32,731 nucleotides of DNA from the NCBI GenBank assembly GCA_030433415.1, contig JAUIMF010000011.1, positions 32,001 through 64,731 on the forward strand. Direction: 5' to 3'. The notes under the pieces are model-generated. The model worked only from the letters and a program-made list of their open reading frames with translations. It did not search any database and had not been told where the DNA came from. Of the stretch, positions 25,112 through 32,425 are shown one piece after another; position 1 is the stretch's first letter; every line of letters begins with the position of its first letter. The DNA comes from Gammaproteobacteria bacterium (lineage in GTDB: Bacteria > Pseudomonadota > Gammaproteobacteria > Pseudomonadales > Halieaceae). A program made the position numbers and the translations under genes.

Positions 25112-25924
25112 ATGTCTTCGCATCGTGTCGAATTGCTGCCCATCAGGGGGCTGTCGCGAAACCTGACGCTGTTCACCCATGATCCCGCGACGGATCTGGT
25201 GTCACAAATCCTGCACGAGAAGCGAGCCTGGGAACCGTTCGAGACACGTTTGTGGCTGGCCTGTCATGATCGTGCACACACTGTGGTCGACGTGGGCGCG
25301 AATCTGGGCTACTTCAGCCTGCTCAGCGATCAATGCCTGAACGGGAGTGGTGCTATCTATGCATTTGAACCGGCTCAGGACAATGTCGCGCTGCTCAATG
25401 CGAACATCGCCGCCAACGATGCGGGTGCGCGTACCCACGTAATCGCTGCCGCCCTCGGAGAGCGGGACGAACAGGCGGTGCTTTTTCGCAACGATGCCAA
25501 TCGCGGTGACCACCAGATTTATGCCGGCGACGGAGAGCGAGCATCCGAGGCCGTCACCGTGCTCAACGGCGCCGACTTTTTTACTGGACGGGCTGATCGC
25601 ATCGATCTGCTCAAAGTTGATACCCAGGGTTCGGAATACGCGGTGTTGAGCGGGCTGATGCCGCTGTTACGCCAAAGCCCCGCTCTGCGCCTGCTGCTCG
25701 AACTCACTCCCTACAGCCTGCGCCTGGCCGGCGCGAAGGGGAGGGATCTCATCGATCTGGTTGCCTCGTTGAAGCTGCCCCTGTTTATCGTTGATCACAT
25801 TGAGCATCGCCTGGTACCCAGCGATGCGCAGGCACTGGCGATCTGGTGCGACAACGTCGAGGCCACGCCCGGCGACCGTGGATTTATGAACATCTTTGCC
25901 GGTGAGGCCCCGGTGCTCACCTGA
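25112..25924 (+). CDS. FkbM-family SAM-dependent methyltransferase
   Basis: 270 residues. SAM-binding motif VVDVGANLGYFSL (residues 58-70), then the acidic ribose-binding end of strand 2 (YAFEPAQDN), and LLKVDTQGSEYAVLSG, the signature of the FkbM group. These enzymes O-methylate sugars, polyketides or lipids. It starts 39 bases after the ketoacyl synthase and may be translated from the same mRNA. The acceptor cannot be read from the sequence. Confidence 0.88.
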   Translation: MSSHRVELLPIRGLSRNLTLFTHDPATDLVSQILHEKRAWEPFETRLWLACHDRAHTVVDVGANLGYFSLLSDQCLNGSGAIYAFEPAQDNVALLNANIAANDAGARTHVIAAALGERDEQAVLFRNDANRGDHQIYAGDGERASEAVTVLNGADFFTGRADRIDLLKVDTQGSEYAVLSGLMPLLRQSPALRLLLELTPYSLRLAGAKGRDLIDLVASLKLPLFIVDHIEHRLVPSDAQALAIWCDNVEATPGDRGFMNIFAGEAPVLT

Positions 25925-25970
25925 CTGTCGCTCACCTGCGTGAGACTGCGCACGCTGGTATCATAGGCCG

Positions 25971-26576
25971 ATGTTGACAGTCGACACTTCTTTCATGAAT
26001 TCCAATCCCGTGCTTACGGCACTCCGGCAACGCAATTCCGCGCCGAAGCTCGATGCTCCGGCGCCTGATGAGACGCAACTCGACCAGATGTTGCGCTGTG
26101 CTCTTCGCAGTCCGGATCATGGTCGTCTGCGTCCCTGGCGTTTCGTGAGTTTTCGCGCATCGGCCCGCGATGAGCTCGGGCAACTTCTGGAGTCATCGCT
26201 TCTGCGCAGCAATCCCCAGGCGGACGAGGCGGCTCGCGCCAAGGCTCGCAGTGCACCCCGACGTGCGCCCTTGGTGGTTGCCGTGATGGCCCGAATCAGT
26301 GAACACCCCAAGGTTCCCGCGTGGGAGCAGCAACTGTCCGCTGGCTGCGCCGCCTTCGCTTTGGAACTGGCGGCCGAGGCCCTGGGCTACGCGGCGATCT
26401 GGCGAACCGGCAGCTTCTGCGAGGATGCCGAGCTTGTTAAGGCCCTCGGAGGAGCGGGCGAAGACCGAATTGTGGCGTTTCTTTACTTCGGTACGCCCGC
26501 CTGCAACCTGAAGCCCGTGCCGGATCTCGATCCGGATGATTTTCATGAGCGCTGGGACGCGGTGGCAGATTCTTGA
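25971..26576 (+). CDS. YdjA-like nitroreductase
   Basis: 201 residues (an ATG at 25995 would give 193). It follows E. coli YdjA closely in pattern: an N-terminal basic segment LRQRNSAPKLDAPAP, ALRSPDHGRLRPWRFV, the middle KVPAWEQQLSAGCAAFALELAAEALGY, then AIWRTGSF and DRIVAFLYFGTP. This is the small FMN-binding nitroreductase group that lacks much of the helical insertion. Substrate unknown. It is the second nitroreductase in the window but from another subgroup than the gene at 18984. Neither possible start has a strong ribosome site. Confidence 0.87.
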   Translation: MLTVDTSFMNSNPVLTALRQRNSAPKLDAPAPDETQLDQMLRCALRSPDHGRLRPWRFVSFRASARDELGQLLESSLLRSNPQADEAARAKARSAPRRAPLVVAVMARISEHPKVPAWEQQLSAGCAAFALELAAEALGYAAIWRTGSFCEDAELVKALGGAGEDRIVAFLYFGTPACNLKPVPDLDPDDFHERWDAVADS

Positions 26577-26621
26577 CCCCAAGTTATTGATGGCAAATTG
26601 TAGATAGCAGGAGCAGCAAGC

Positions 26622-27452
26622 ATGCAACACGAAACGGTGACGCAACCGGTGTTCGAAACCCTGGAGCTTACGGTGGCGGACCATGTGGCCGAGGTGTTCC
26701 TTAATCGGGGCGACAAGGCCAATTCCATGACGCCGGCCATGTGGCGGGAACTGCAGGCCTGTTTTGAGTGGCTGGATCGTGAGCCTTCCGTGCGCGCGGT
26801 CGTGCTGGCGGCCCATGGCAAGCACTTCTGCGCGGGCATCGACCTGACTATGCTCGCGGATACCACGGCCGAAGGCGAAGACCCATCCCGTCGCGCTGAG
26901 CGCTTTCGCATTAACGTGCTGGCCATGCAGGACAACCTGTCGGCCATGGAGAAGTGCCGCAAGCCCGTGTTGGCGGCGATTCACAATACCTGCATCGGCG
27001 GAGCCATCGATATGGTGACCTGCGCCGACATGCGTTACGCCAGTGCCGACGCCTGGTTTTCGATTCGTGAAATCGACATCGGCATGACCGCCGATGTGGG
27101 AACGCTGCAACGCCTGCCGAAGATTATTCCTTACGCCGTGGCCTGCGAACTGGCCTACACGGGCCGTTCCATGCTTGCCGACGAGGCGCAGCAGGTCGGT
27201 CTGGTCAATCGCGTATACCCTGACCGAGAGACGCTGCTGAGCGAGGTGCGTGCGATTGCCAGGACGATTGCTGGCAAGGCGCCGCTGGCCATTCGCGGGA
27301 CCAAGGCCATGCTGCTGTACAGTCGCGACCACACGGTGCGCGAGGGGCTGGATTATGTGGCGACCTGGAACGCGGGCATGCTCAGCGCCCGGGACCTCAC
27401 CGAGGGCCTGACGGCCCAGATGGAAAAACGCGCGCCCCGTTACGAGGACTGA
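26622..27452 (+). CDS. Delta(3,5)-delta(2,4)-dienoyl-CoA isomerase-like crotonase
   Basis: 276 residues, crotonase fold. Oxyanion-hole segments are HFCAGIDL (68-75) and CIGGAID (124-130). The three acids Asp130, Glu150 and Asp158 have the spacing 20 and 8 seen in mammalian ECH1 (Asp176, Glu196, Asp204), and the segment EIDIGMTADVGTLQRLPK is the ECH1-type signature. It should therefore move double bonds in dienoyl-CoA during oxidation of unsaturated acids, rather than hydrate enoyl-CoA. Sits 45 bases after the YdjA-like gene. Confidence 0.9.
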   Translation: MQHETVTQPVFETLELTVADHVAEVFLNRGDKANSMTPAMWRELQACFEWLDREPSVRAVVLAAHGKHFCAGIDLTMLADTTAEGEDPSRRAERFRINVLAMQDNLSAMEKCRKPVLAAIHNTCIGGAIDMVTCADMRYASADAWFSIREIDIGMTADVGTLQRLPKIIPYAVACELAYTGRSMLADEAQQVGLVNRVYPDRETLLSEVRAIARTIAGKAPLAIRGTKAMLLYSRDHTVREGLDYVATWNAGMLSARDLTEGLTAQMEKRAPRYED

Positions 27453-27476
27453 CGGAGCGCGAGTTGCCGTTGGCCC

Positions 27477-28253
27477 CTAGGGGTTGCCGGGGTATTTCTT
27501 CATTGGCACGAAGGGGTGGAGCGCCAGGGCAACGCCTTCGTCAATGAAGGCTTCGCTCTCAAGAATATTGCGGCGACGTACAAAGCGACCGGAAGATGAG
27601 CGGGAGTCGATAGCTTCGGTGCTGTCCAGGCCGCCGCGGCTCACGAACAGGCGCTGCAGTTCCATGTCGAATACCGTGACCTGTACCGACGCGACGGCAA
27701 AGCTGCGTGACCAGTCAAAATCCGCGCTCACGCCAGTGCCCGGTCCCTGAAGCGAGGGGCGACGCGAGACGCCATCCCAGCGCCCCACGTGTTTCATACC
27801 GATATTGAAGGGCACATCCAACTCGACAAGGTCTGTAAACAGGAACGCATCCAGTTCGCCTTTTTCGGCATAGCGATCGCGCACGCTCTGCATGATTTCA
27901 GAGAAGGTCTTCATGTTGACGCGACCGCTGGTGGGATCCACGGGATCGCCGAACGCTCGCACCGCCGTGCTCCAGTACTGGCGGAATTCTCGTTGGGGCA
28001 GCACCTTGATGCCATTGTCGCGCAGATAAGCACTGAGTCTAGCGTCGACGCGAGGCGCGGCTTCTTCGAGGTAATTTCGTGATGGAGAGCCGAGGTTGAC
28101 GTGGGGGATCACTACGGTGGTGACCGGGTTTTCGGACAGGCGATCCTGCTCGATTTCGAAGGGGAACACGGTGGGATTGAACGTGGGCTGCGAAGCGCAG
28201 GCGCTCAGGAGCAGTAGCAGTGCAATACCACGAAAGAACTTCTTCGGTAACAT
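27477..28253 (-). CDS. Putative lipoprotein, unknown function
   Basis: 258 residues. MLPKKFFRGIALLLLLSAC is a type II signal peptide with a LLSAC lipobox, so the mature protein starts at Cys19 and is membrane-anchored. I do not recognise the family. The mature part looks like alpha/beta sequence with segments such as VTTVVIPHVNLG, LDAFLFTDLVELDVPF and SFAVASVQVTVFDMELQRLFVSRGG, a pattern of an envelope protein with a nucleotide- or sugar-free globular domain. The stop codon lies in the palindrome CCCCTAGGGG. It is divergent from the hydrolase at 28354. Confidence 0.75.
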   Translation of the reverse strand: MLPKKFFRGIALLLLLSACASQPTFNPTVFPFEIEQDRLSENPVTTVVIPHVNLGSPSRNYLEEAAPRVDARLSAYLRDNGIKVLPQREFRQYWSTAVRAFGDPVDPTSGRVNMKTFSEIMQSVRDRYAEKGELDAFLFTDLVELDVPFNIGMKHVGRWDGVSRRPSLQGPGTGVSADFDWSRSFAVASVQVTVFDMELQRLFVSRGGLDSTEAIDSRSSSGRFVRRRNILESEAFIDEGVALALHPFVPMKKYPGNP

Positions 28254-28353
28254 AGGTCCGCATCAACAGTTGGAGAGCGCGCATGGTAGCAGACTTGGCG
28301 GCCGCTAAAGAACGCACCTGCCGCGTTCGCCCCGCAATACAGGAGAGGCATCG

Positions 28354-29139
28354 TTGAGCCTGCGTGCGACGGTCCGTGGAGATGGGCCACCCATTCTTTT
28401 ACTTCATGGCCTGTTCGGTTCCGGCGGCAATCTGGGTGGACTCGGGCGACATCTCAGTGAGCATTGGTCCGTGCATCAGTTGGATCTGCCAAACCATGGG
28501 CGCTCGCCGTGGACGACTAGCCTGCGTCTGGAAGATATTGCCCGTGCGATTGGAGACTACGCGGAACAGGTGGGTGAACCCTATGCGCTGGTGGGGCACA
28601 GCCTGGGCGGCAAGGTCGCCATGCAACTCGCGCTGCAGCGGCCGGCGCAGGTTAAAGGATTGGTCGTGGCGGATATTGCCCCCGTAACCTACGCGCCGTC
28701 GCACGGCAACGTATTCGAGGCCATACGTGCGGTGGAGCAGGCCGCAGTGCGCTCACGCGAAGAGGCTCTCGAGATCCTGACGACGCGCTTGCACGAAGAG
28801 ACTGTGCGCCAGTTTCTGTTGTTGAGCCTGGCGCGCGACGATGAGGGCATTTATCGCTGGCGCTTCAATCATGAATTGCTCGAAGCGCAGTACGACGAGG
28901 TGCGTGCTGCGCCACAGGGCAGTGCCGTTAATGTGCCCACCCTGTTCGTGTATGGCGACGCCTCGGACTACGTAGATGCGCAGGGCAGGGCTGCTGCCGA
29001 GAGCCTGTTTCCCCACGCGCGCTTTGCGGTGATCGCCGGCACGGGCCATTGGCTGCACGCTGAAAAGCCTGACAGTTTTAACCGCATCGTTGCGGAGTTT
29101 CTGCAGTCGTTACGCGGCGCAAGCGGTGTGACGCTGTGA
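28354..29139 (+). CDS. Alpha/beta-fold hydrolase (YbfF-like esterase)
   Basis: 261 residues beginning at TTG 28354, supported by AGGAGAGG five bases upstream. ILLLHGLFGSGGNLG gives the oxyanion region, Ser83 in VGHSLGGKVAM is the nucleophile, and His232 in GTGHWLHAEKP is the catalytic base. The pattern LDLPNHGRS and VVADIAPVTY matches E. coli YbfF, an acyl-thioester/ester hydrolase. It overlaps the DUF3301 gene by four bases (GTGA), so they are coupled. Confidence 0.9.
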   Translation: MSLRATVRGDGPPILLLHGLFGSGGNLGGLGRHLSEHWSVHQLDLPNHGRSPWTTSLRLEDIARAIGDYAEQVGEPYALVGHSLGGKVAMQLALQRPAQVKGLVVADIAPVTYAPSHGNVFEAIRAVEQAAVRSREEALEILTTRLHEETVRQFLLLSLARDDEGIYRWRFNHELLEAQYDEVRAAPQGSAVNVPTLFVYGDASDYVDAQGRAAAESLFPHARFAVIAGTGHWLHAEKPDSFNRIVAEFLQSLRGASGVTL

Positions 29140-29459
29140 ATCTTACGCTGATGGATATAGTCATTGTTACGGTGCTGGGGCTCGCATCGTGGTACTGGTT
29201 TTCGGCCACCCGCGTGCGAGAGTTGGCGATCGAAGCGGCACGTCGTTCAACACGCGACGCCGATGTGCAACTTCTTGACCAGACCGTCTCGCTGGCGCGC
29301 GTGTCCCTCAGTCGCGACAGCGATGGGCAGTGGCGAATCTGGCGCCAGTACCGCTTTGACTATAGCCGCGATGGCATGCGACGCGAGACCGGTGATGTGA
29401 TCATGCTGGGCAATCGCCTGCAGGCCGTGATGGTCGCCGAGCCGCCGACGATTCACTGA
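29136..29459 (+). CDS. DUF3301 membrane protein
   Basis: 107 residues with GTG start overlapping the hydrolase stop. Residues 7-24 form one membrane helix (IVIVTVLGLASWYWF), followed by a soluble domain with VRELAIEAARRSTRDADVQLLDQTVSL and RIWRQYRFDYSRDG, which I recognise as DUF3301. Function unproven. Coupling with the YbfF-like gene suggests a shared envelope or lipid role. Confidence 0.82.
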   Translation: MNLTLMDIVIVTVLGLASWYWFSATRVRELAIEAARRSTRDADVQLLDQTVSLARVSLSRDSDGQWRIWRQYRFDYSRDGMRRETGDVIMLGNRLQAVMVAEPPTIH

Positions 29460-29513
29460 GTCCCCAATTCACCACGCCCGCAGAACGCATTTTGTAGAGC
29501 GCCGACGCTATCG

Positions 29514-30179
29514 TCACTGCGCCCAGAGGGCGCGCGCAGCAATCGTAATGGCCAGGGCCGTGAGCATTACCGCGAATATGCGGTCTATGCGAGCCCCATT
29601 ACGCCGCAAGTGCTCCACCCAACCCGGCCGGGTGACCAGCACCGTCACCAGGGAATACCACAGCCCGTCCACCGCCAGTGCCGTGGTGATCAGAATCAGG
29701 TTGAGCCCTTCGGAGGCCCCGGGGCGAATAAACTGAGAAAACAGGGCGAGCATGAAAACCGCGAGTTTGGGGTTCAGGAACGCGACGGCAAAACCGTCCC
29801 GCATGGCGGCAACGAGCGGCTGTTGGTTTGAGAGCGACCATTCCTGGGCCTGTTCCTGAGACTGCTCTCGGGTGTTGGCCGGGCGCGCTGCCTGCGCGCT
29901 GCTCCGCCACAGTTTTTGCGCCAGATAGAGCAGGTAGGCGGCACCCGCCAGTTGGATTGACAAGAACAACCAGGGCCGGGCGGTAAGCACAATGCTGAGT
30001 CCGTACACCGTGAGCGCAGCGTACAGTCCGACTCCCAGGGCGTGGGCCCACGACGCGAGCAGGCCCGCCTGCCTGCCGCTGCTGACGGCGGCGCTGAAGA
30101 CCACGGCCAGACTCGGACCCGGCGATGCGGCCCCCGTGAGGCAGAGTGCTGCCAGGGTAAACCACTCCATCGCGCTCAT
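29514..30179 (-). CDS. LysE-family amino acid exporter
   Basis: 221 residues, about six membrane helices. The N-terminal motif LTGAASPGPSLAVVFSAAVSSGRQAGLLASWAHALG is the LysE/RhtB signature (SPGP followed by a basic-Gly loop). A hydrophilic Gln/Glu-rich loop (about residues 98-115) separates the halves, then AFLNPKLAVFMLALFSQF, the second family motif. It would export an amino acid or homoserine lactone; the substrate is not decidable. Start could be ATG 30179 or 30170. Confidence 0.9.
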   Translation of the reverse strand: MSAMEWFTLAALCLTGAASPGPSLAVVFSAAVSSGRQAGLLASWAHALGVGLYAALTVYGLSIVLTARPWLFLSIQLAGAAYLLYLAQKLWRSSAQAARPANTREQSQEQAQEWSLSNQQPLVAAMRDGFAVAFLNPKLAVFMLALFSQFIRPGASEGLNLILITTALAVDGLWYSLVTVLVTRPGWVEHLRRNGARIDRIFAVMLTALAITIAARALWAQ

Positions 30180-30266
30180 GCAGCGCTCACCCCGATCTCA
30201 ATAGCGGCCATTGCTGGCGTGCTGCTTGCGAGCTGTCTTAGTACCGAAACATCCGAAATGGGCAGG

Positions 30267-30289
30267 TTTTCCACAAAACCTGTGGATAA
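30267..30289. promoter_or_regulatory. Pair of facing DnaA boxes
   Basis: TTTTCCACA (30267-30275, plus) and TGTGGATAA (30281-30289, i.e. TTATCCACA on minus), 5 bases apart. The second is the perfect high-affinity consensus; the first fits TTWTNCACA. Confidence 0.6.
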
Positions 30290-30469
30290 CGTAGTGGGTA
30301 ATTTGTTCAGCACCGCGTTGATCCCGCATGTTCCGGTACTTTGTTCACGGCGGTTAAAAAATATTCAATCATGGAATAAGTATAAAAAACAATAATTTAA
30401 ATGGATTAATTAAGAACTGAATTGCAACTGTTGTTGTAAGATGAGTTCTTGTGTTTTGTGAGTCCGTGA

Positions 30470-30478
30470 TGTGCATAA
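30470..30478 (-). promoter_or_regulatory. DnaA box
   Basis: TGTGCATAA, i.e. TTATGCACA on the minus strand, a perfect match to TTATNCACA. It lies on the far side of the AT-rich tract from the pair at 30267-30289. Confidence 0.5.
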
Positions 30479-30510
30479 CAATTCCGGTTTGCTACGGAAG
30501 GTAACCAAGA

Positions 30511-30561
30511 TGTGACACCGTCGCTACAGGGCCGTAACACTACGGTCATTTGGCTGTCACA
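30511..30561. repeat. Nested inverted repeat
   Basis: Outer arms TGTGACA (30511-30517) and TGTCACA (30555-30561) enclose an inner 5-base hairpin CCGTA-ACAC-TACGG (30532-30545). CCGTAAC also repeats directly at 30532 and 30565. Short arms; could be chance. Confidence 0.35.
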
Positions 30562-30750
30562 AGTCCGTAACCCGTCTCCCATTTTACTGGTATCCCGGCG
30601 CAGTGGGGTACGTGCTGTTGAGCCGGCTTGAGCGGGCTGTGCTGGTGGTCAGTGGCCCGTCTGGCAGTAGCGTAAAGGGCCCAATGGCACAAGAGAAACC
30701 AGCGCAAAATCCTGCCCTGAAACTATCTCGTCCAAACGCAGGGAAATCCG

Positions 30751-30778
30751 TTGACAGCCCCAAAGCAGGCCCTATAAT
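30751..30778 (+). promoter_or_regulatory. Consensus sigma-70 promoter of the tRNA operon
   Basis: TTGACA (30751-30756) and TATAAT (30773-30778), both perfect, with a 16-base spacer. The following GCGCCCC is a GC-rich discriminator, the type linked with stringent control of stable RNA genes. Confidence 0.9.
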
Positions 30779-30794
30779 GCGCCCCTCCAACGCG

Positions 30795-30870
30795 GGGTGG
30801 TTAGCTCAGCTGGGAGAGCATCTGCCTTACAAGCAGAGGGTCGGCGGTTCGATCCCGTCACCACCCACCA
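30795..30870 (+). tRNA. tRNA-Val (anticodon TAC)
   Basis: 76 bases including encoded CCA. Acceptor GGGTGGT pairs with ACCACCC; the D-arm is GCTCAGCTGGGAGAGC; anticodon TAC at 30828-30830 in CTTACAA; the T-arm is GGCGGTTCGATCCCGTC. Nearly identical in layout to E. coli tRNA-Val(UAC). A T-run follows the CCA but the transcript probably continues to tRNA-Asp. Confidence 0.97.
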
Positions 30871-30903
30871 CTTTTTTCGCGGTGCCGATAATCACGGCCA
30901 CCG

Positions 30904-30941
30904 TTCTGACTTTCAGGCGAAATCCTGACTGTCAGGCGAAA
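30904..30941 (+). repeat. Two 19-base tandem repeats in the tRNA spacer
   Basis: TTCTGACTTTCAGGCGAAA (30904-30922) is followed directly by TCCTGACTGTCAGGCGAAA (30923-30941), differing at two positions. The start of each unit is a short palindrome (CTGAC-TN-TCAG or close). They lie between the two tRNA genes and may affect processing of the precursor. Confidence 0.75.
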
Positions 30942-30962
30942 GAAGGGTTTCGCGTCTACCGA

Positions 30963-31039
30963 GGAGCGGTAGTTCAGTTGGTTAGAATACCGGCCTGTCA
31001 CGCCGGGGGTCGCGGGTTCGAGTCCCGTCCGCTCCGCCA
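30963..31039 (+). tRNA. tRNA-Asp (anticodon GTC)
   Basis: 77 bases including CCA. Acceptor GGAGCGG pairs with CCGCTCC; anticodon GTC at 30997-30999 in CTGTCAC; T-arm GCGGGTTCGAGTCCCGT. Layout as in E. coli tRNA-Asp. A run of five T (31040-31044) follows immediately, and the ISL3 end begins two bases later. Confidence 0.97.
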
Positions 31040-31045
31040 TTTTTC

Positions 31046-31095
31046 GGCTCTCCCCAATTAACGGGGGATGGGCTCTCCCCAATTAACGGGGGATG
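31046..31095. repeat. Tandem duplicate of the ISL3 left terminal repeat
   Basis: The same 25-base unit, starting GGCTCTCCCCAATTAACGGG, occurs twice without a gap (31046-31070 and 31071-31095). It matches the right end (32351-32373, inverted) at the tip GGCTCT and at ATTAACGGGGGA. Confidence 0.9.
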
Positions 31096-31107
31096 CACCG
31101 TTTCTCA

Positions 31108-32298
31108 CTAAACTCGATTGATAATGCCATCCCACCCACAGTGGGTTAAGACCCTCAATCGATAGTTCTCAAAATTTCTGAACCCGAAGGCTCGACGCGT
31201 CATCATCTCCATTTTGGTGTGGTAGCCCTCTGTAGGGCCATTGCTCTTACTGAATCGCCACATCATGACGATGGGTTCGAGCCAGGACGTGAGCGTTTTG
31301 GCCAACCTTCTCAGCGGGCTGTGACGCAGCTGTTCGATCAGTTTCAGCAGTTGGGGCAGTTTCCTTTGCGCCGTTTTCTTTCTCAGATTCTTGAGTAATA
31401 ACAGTTCGTTGAGACGCTGCTTGGCGTCATAGAGCGCAGCCAGAGCCGGGTAGTCACTGAGGTAGCGTTGCAGGTTCTCTCGCTGCTCTGGTCTCAATCG
31501 CCACGCGTGGCGCCGCATGAGGCTCAGTAGCCCACGGTCGCGACGTCCCTCCGGATGTACCTCCTTCCACGCGTTGAGAAAGTGCTGGTTAACCAGGCGG
31601 ATGACGTGGAAGCGATCGGCGACGATTGTGGCGCCGGGGAAGTACTGCCGGGCGATACTGCGGTAGGTCTCGGACAGGTCCATGACGATAAGCTTGACGT
31701 TGTCTTTGCCCGGTAAACGCCGCAAATAGCCGCTCAGACTGGCCTCAGATCGCCCCAGACGGATATCGAAGACCTTGTTGCGTCGCAGATCCACCAGGGT
31801 GGTGGCAAAGCCTCGCTTGCGGGTAAAGAAGTGCTCGTCGATCCCCAGGACCTTGGGGCAGGGCCGGTTCGACATCTCGGCGATGCGCTGCTCACAGTGG
31901 CCGTGATACCAGCGCTCGGTGGTGGCGGCGCTGATGCCATGGGTACGTTCAAGCTTCGCTTGCGTCACGCCGCCGTCGTGGGTCTCAAAGACCTCATGGC
32001 GGAAGGCTTCAGAGGCTCGGTAACGCGGGCGTACACCCTTGAATCGATGCCGGAAGTAACGCCCACAGCGCAGGCAGTGGTACTTCGGTGTTCGAAGGTA
32101 CAGGGTGACCAGTTGATTGCCCTGACGGGTGTGCTTCAGGGTTCGCTGGTAAGTGGCCTTGATCCGCACTCTGGGGTGCTGGCAGTGAAGGCAGCAGGGC
32201 CGCTTACGCGGTTTGGCATACACGGCAATCGCATCATTGCGATCAACATGTTCGACCTCCAGCTCAGGAAGGCCTAGTATCAGTCCTGCGTGGGACAT
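31108..32298 (-). CDS. ISL3-family transposase
   Basis: 396 residues, full length. N-terminal zinc-binding domain with C36-x2-C39 and C75-x2-C78, then a helix-turn-helix region (QAKLERTHGISAATTERWYHGH). DDE catalytic residues are Asp154 (GIDEHFF), Asp207 (VMDLSETYR) and Glu357 (GPTEGYHTKMEMMTRRAFGFRN region), in the normal ISL3 order. No frameshift or stop, so the element may be active. It is transcribed toward the tRNA genes. Confidence 0.95.
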   Translation of the reverse strand: MSHAGLILGLPELEVEHVDRNDAIAVYAKPRKRPCCLHCQHPRVRIKATYQRTLKHTRQGNQLVTLYLRTPKYHCLRCGRYFRHRFKGVRPRYRASEAFRHEVFETHDGGVTQAKLERTHGISAATTERWYHGHCEQRIAEMSNRPCPKVLGIDEHFFTRKRGFATTLVDLRRNKVFDIRLGRSEASLSGYLRRLPGKDNVKLIVMDLSETYRSIARQYFPGATIVADRFHVIRLVNQHFLNAWKEVHPEGRRDRGLLSLMRRHAWRLRPEQRENLQRYLSDYPALAALYDAKQRLNELLLLKNLRKKTAQRKLPQLLKLIEQLRHSPLRRLAKTLTSWLEPIVMMWRFSKSNGPTEGYHTKMEMMTRRAFGFRNFENYRLRVLTHCGWDGIINRV

Positions 32299-32350
32299 CG
32301 GGGGTTCTCCTTAAACAGATTCCGCAAAATCAGTCTAATGAGTCCCGGTG

Positions 32351-32373
32351 TCCCCCGTTAATGATGAAGAGCC
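32351..32373. repeat. ISL3 right terminal inverted repeat
   Basis: Reads TCCCCCGTTAATGATGAAG then AGCC on the plus strand; the reverse strand starts GGCTCT and carries ATTAACGGGGGA, matching the left end. Confidence 0.88.
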
Positions 32374-32425
32374 GTGCCAGACTGGATCTGTTGGAGACCA
32401 GTCATGAAGAGAGGAGGAGCCCAAC

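Larger units (their letters stand above)
30180..30750. other. Gene-free region with AT-rich tract and DnaA boxes
   Basis: No supported coding sequence in these 571 bases. About 30347-30430 is strongly AT-rich, including TTAATTAA, against a GC-rich background. Three DnaA-box matches flank it and a small nested inverted repeat follows at 30511-30561. Possible content is regulatory DNA, an origin-like site, or an unrecognised small RNA. Confidence 0.6.
31071..32373 (-). mobile_element. ISL3-family insertion sequence
   Basis: 1303 bases bounded by inverted repeats of about 23 bp (31071-31093 and 32351-32373, about 19 of 23 identical, both starting GGCTCT at the tips), containing one intact transposase. 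An extra copy of the left repeat sits outside at 31046-31070. The 8-base sequences outside (CATTTTTC or the extra repeat on the left, GTGCCAGA on the right) do not match, so no target duplication is visible. Confidence 0.88.

Noticed and set aside
26193..27332. 379-codon open frame antisense to the YdjA-like and isomerase genes
   Set aside because: Spans two real genes on the other strand and has no motif.
30904..30941. CRISPR-like repeats in the tRNA spacer
   Set aside because: Only two units with no spacers between them and no cas genes in the window; a simple tandem repeat explains them.
30603..31061. 152-codon open frame across the tRNA operon
   Set aside because: It runs through two complete tRNA genes and a promoter, so it is not coding.
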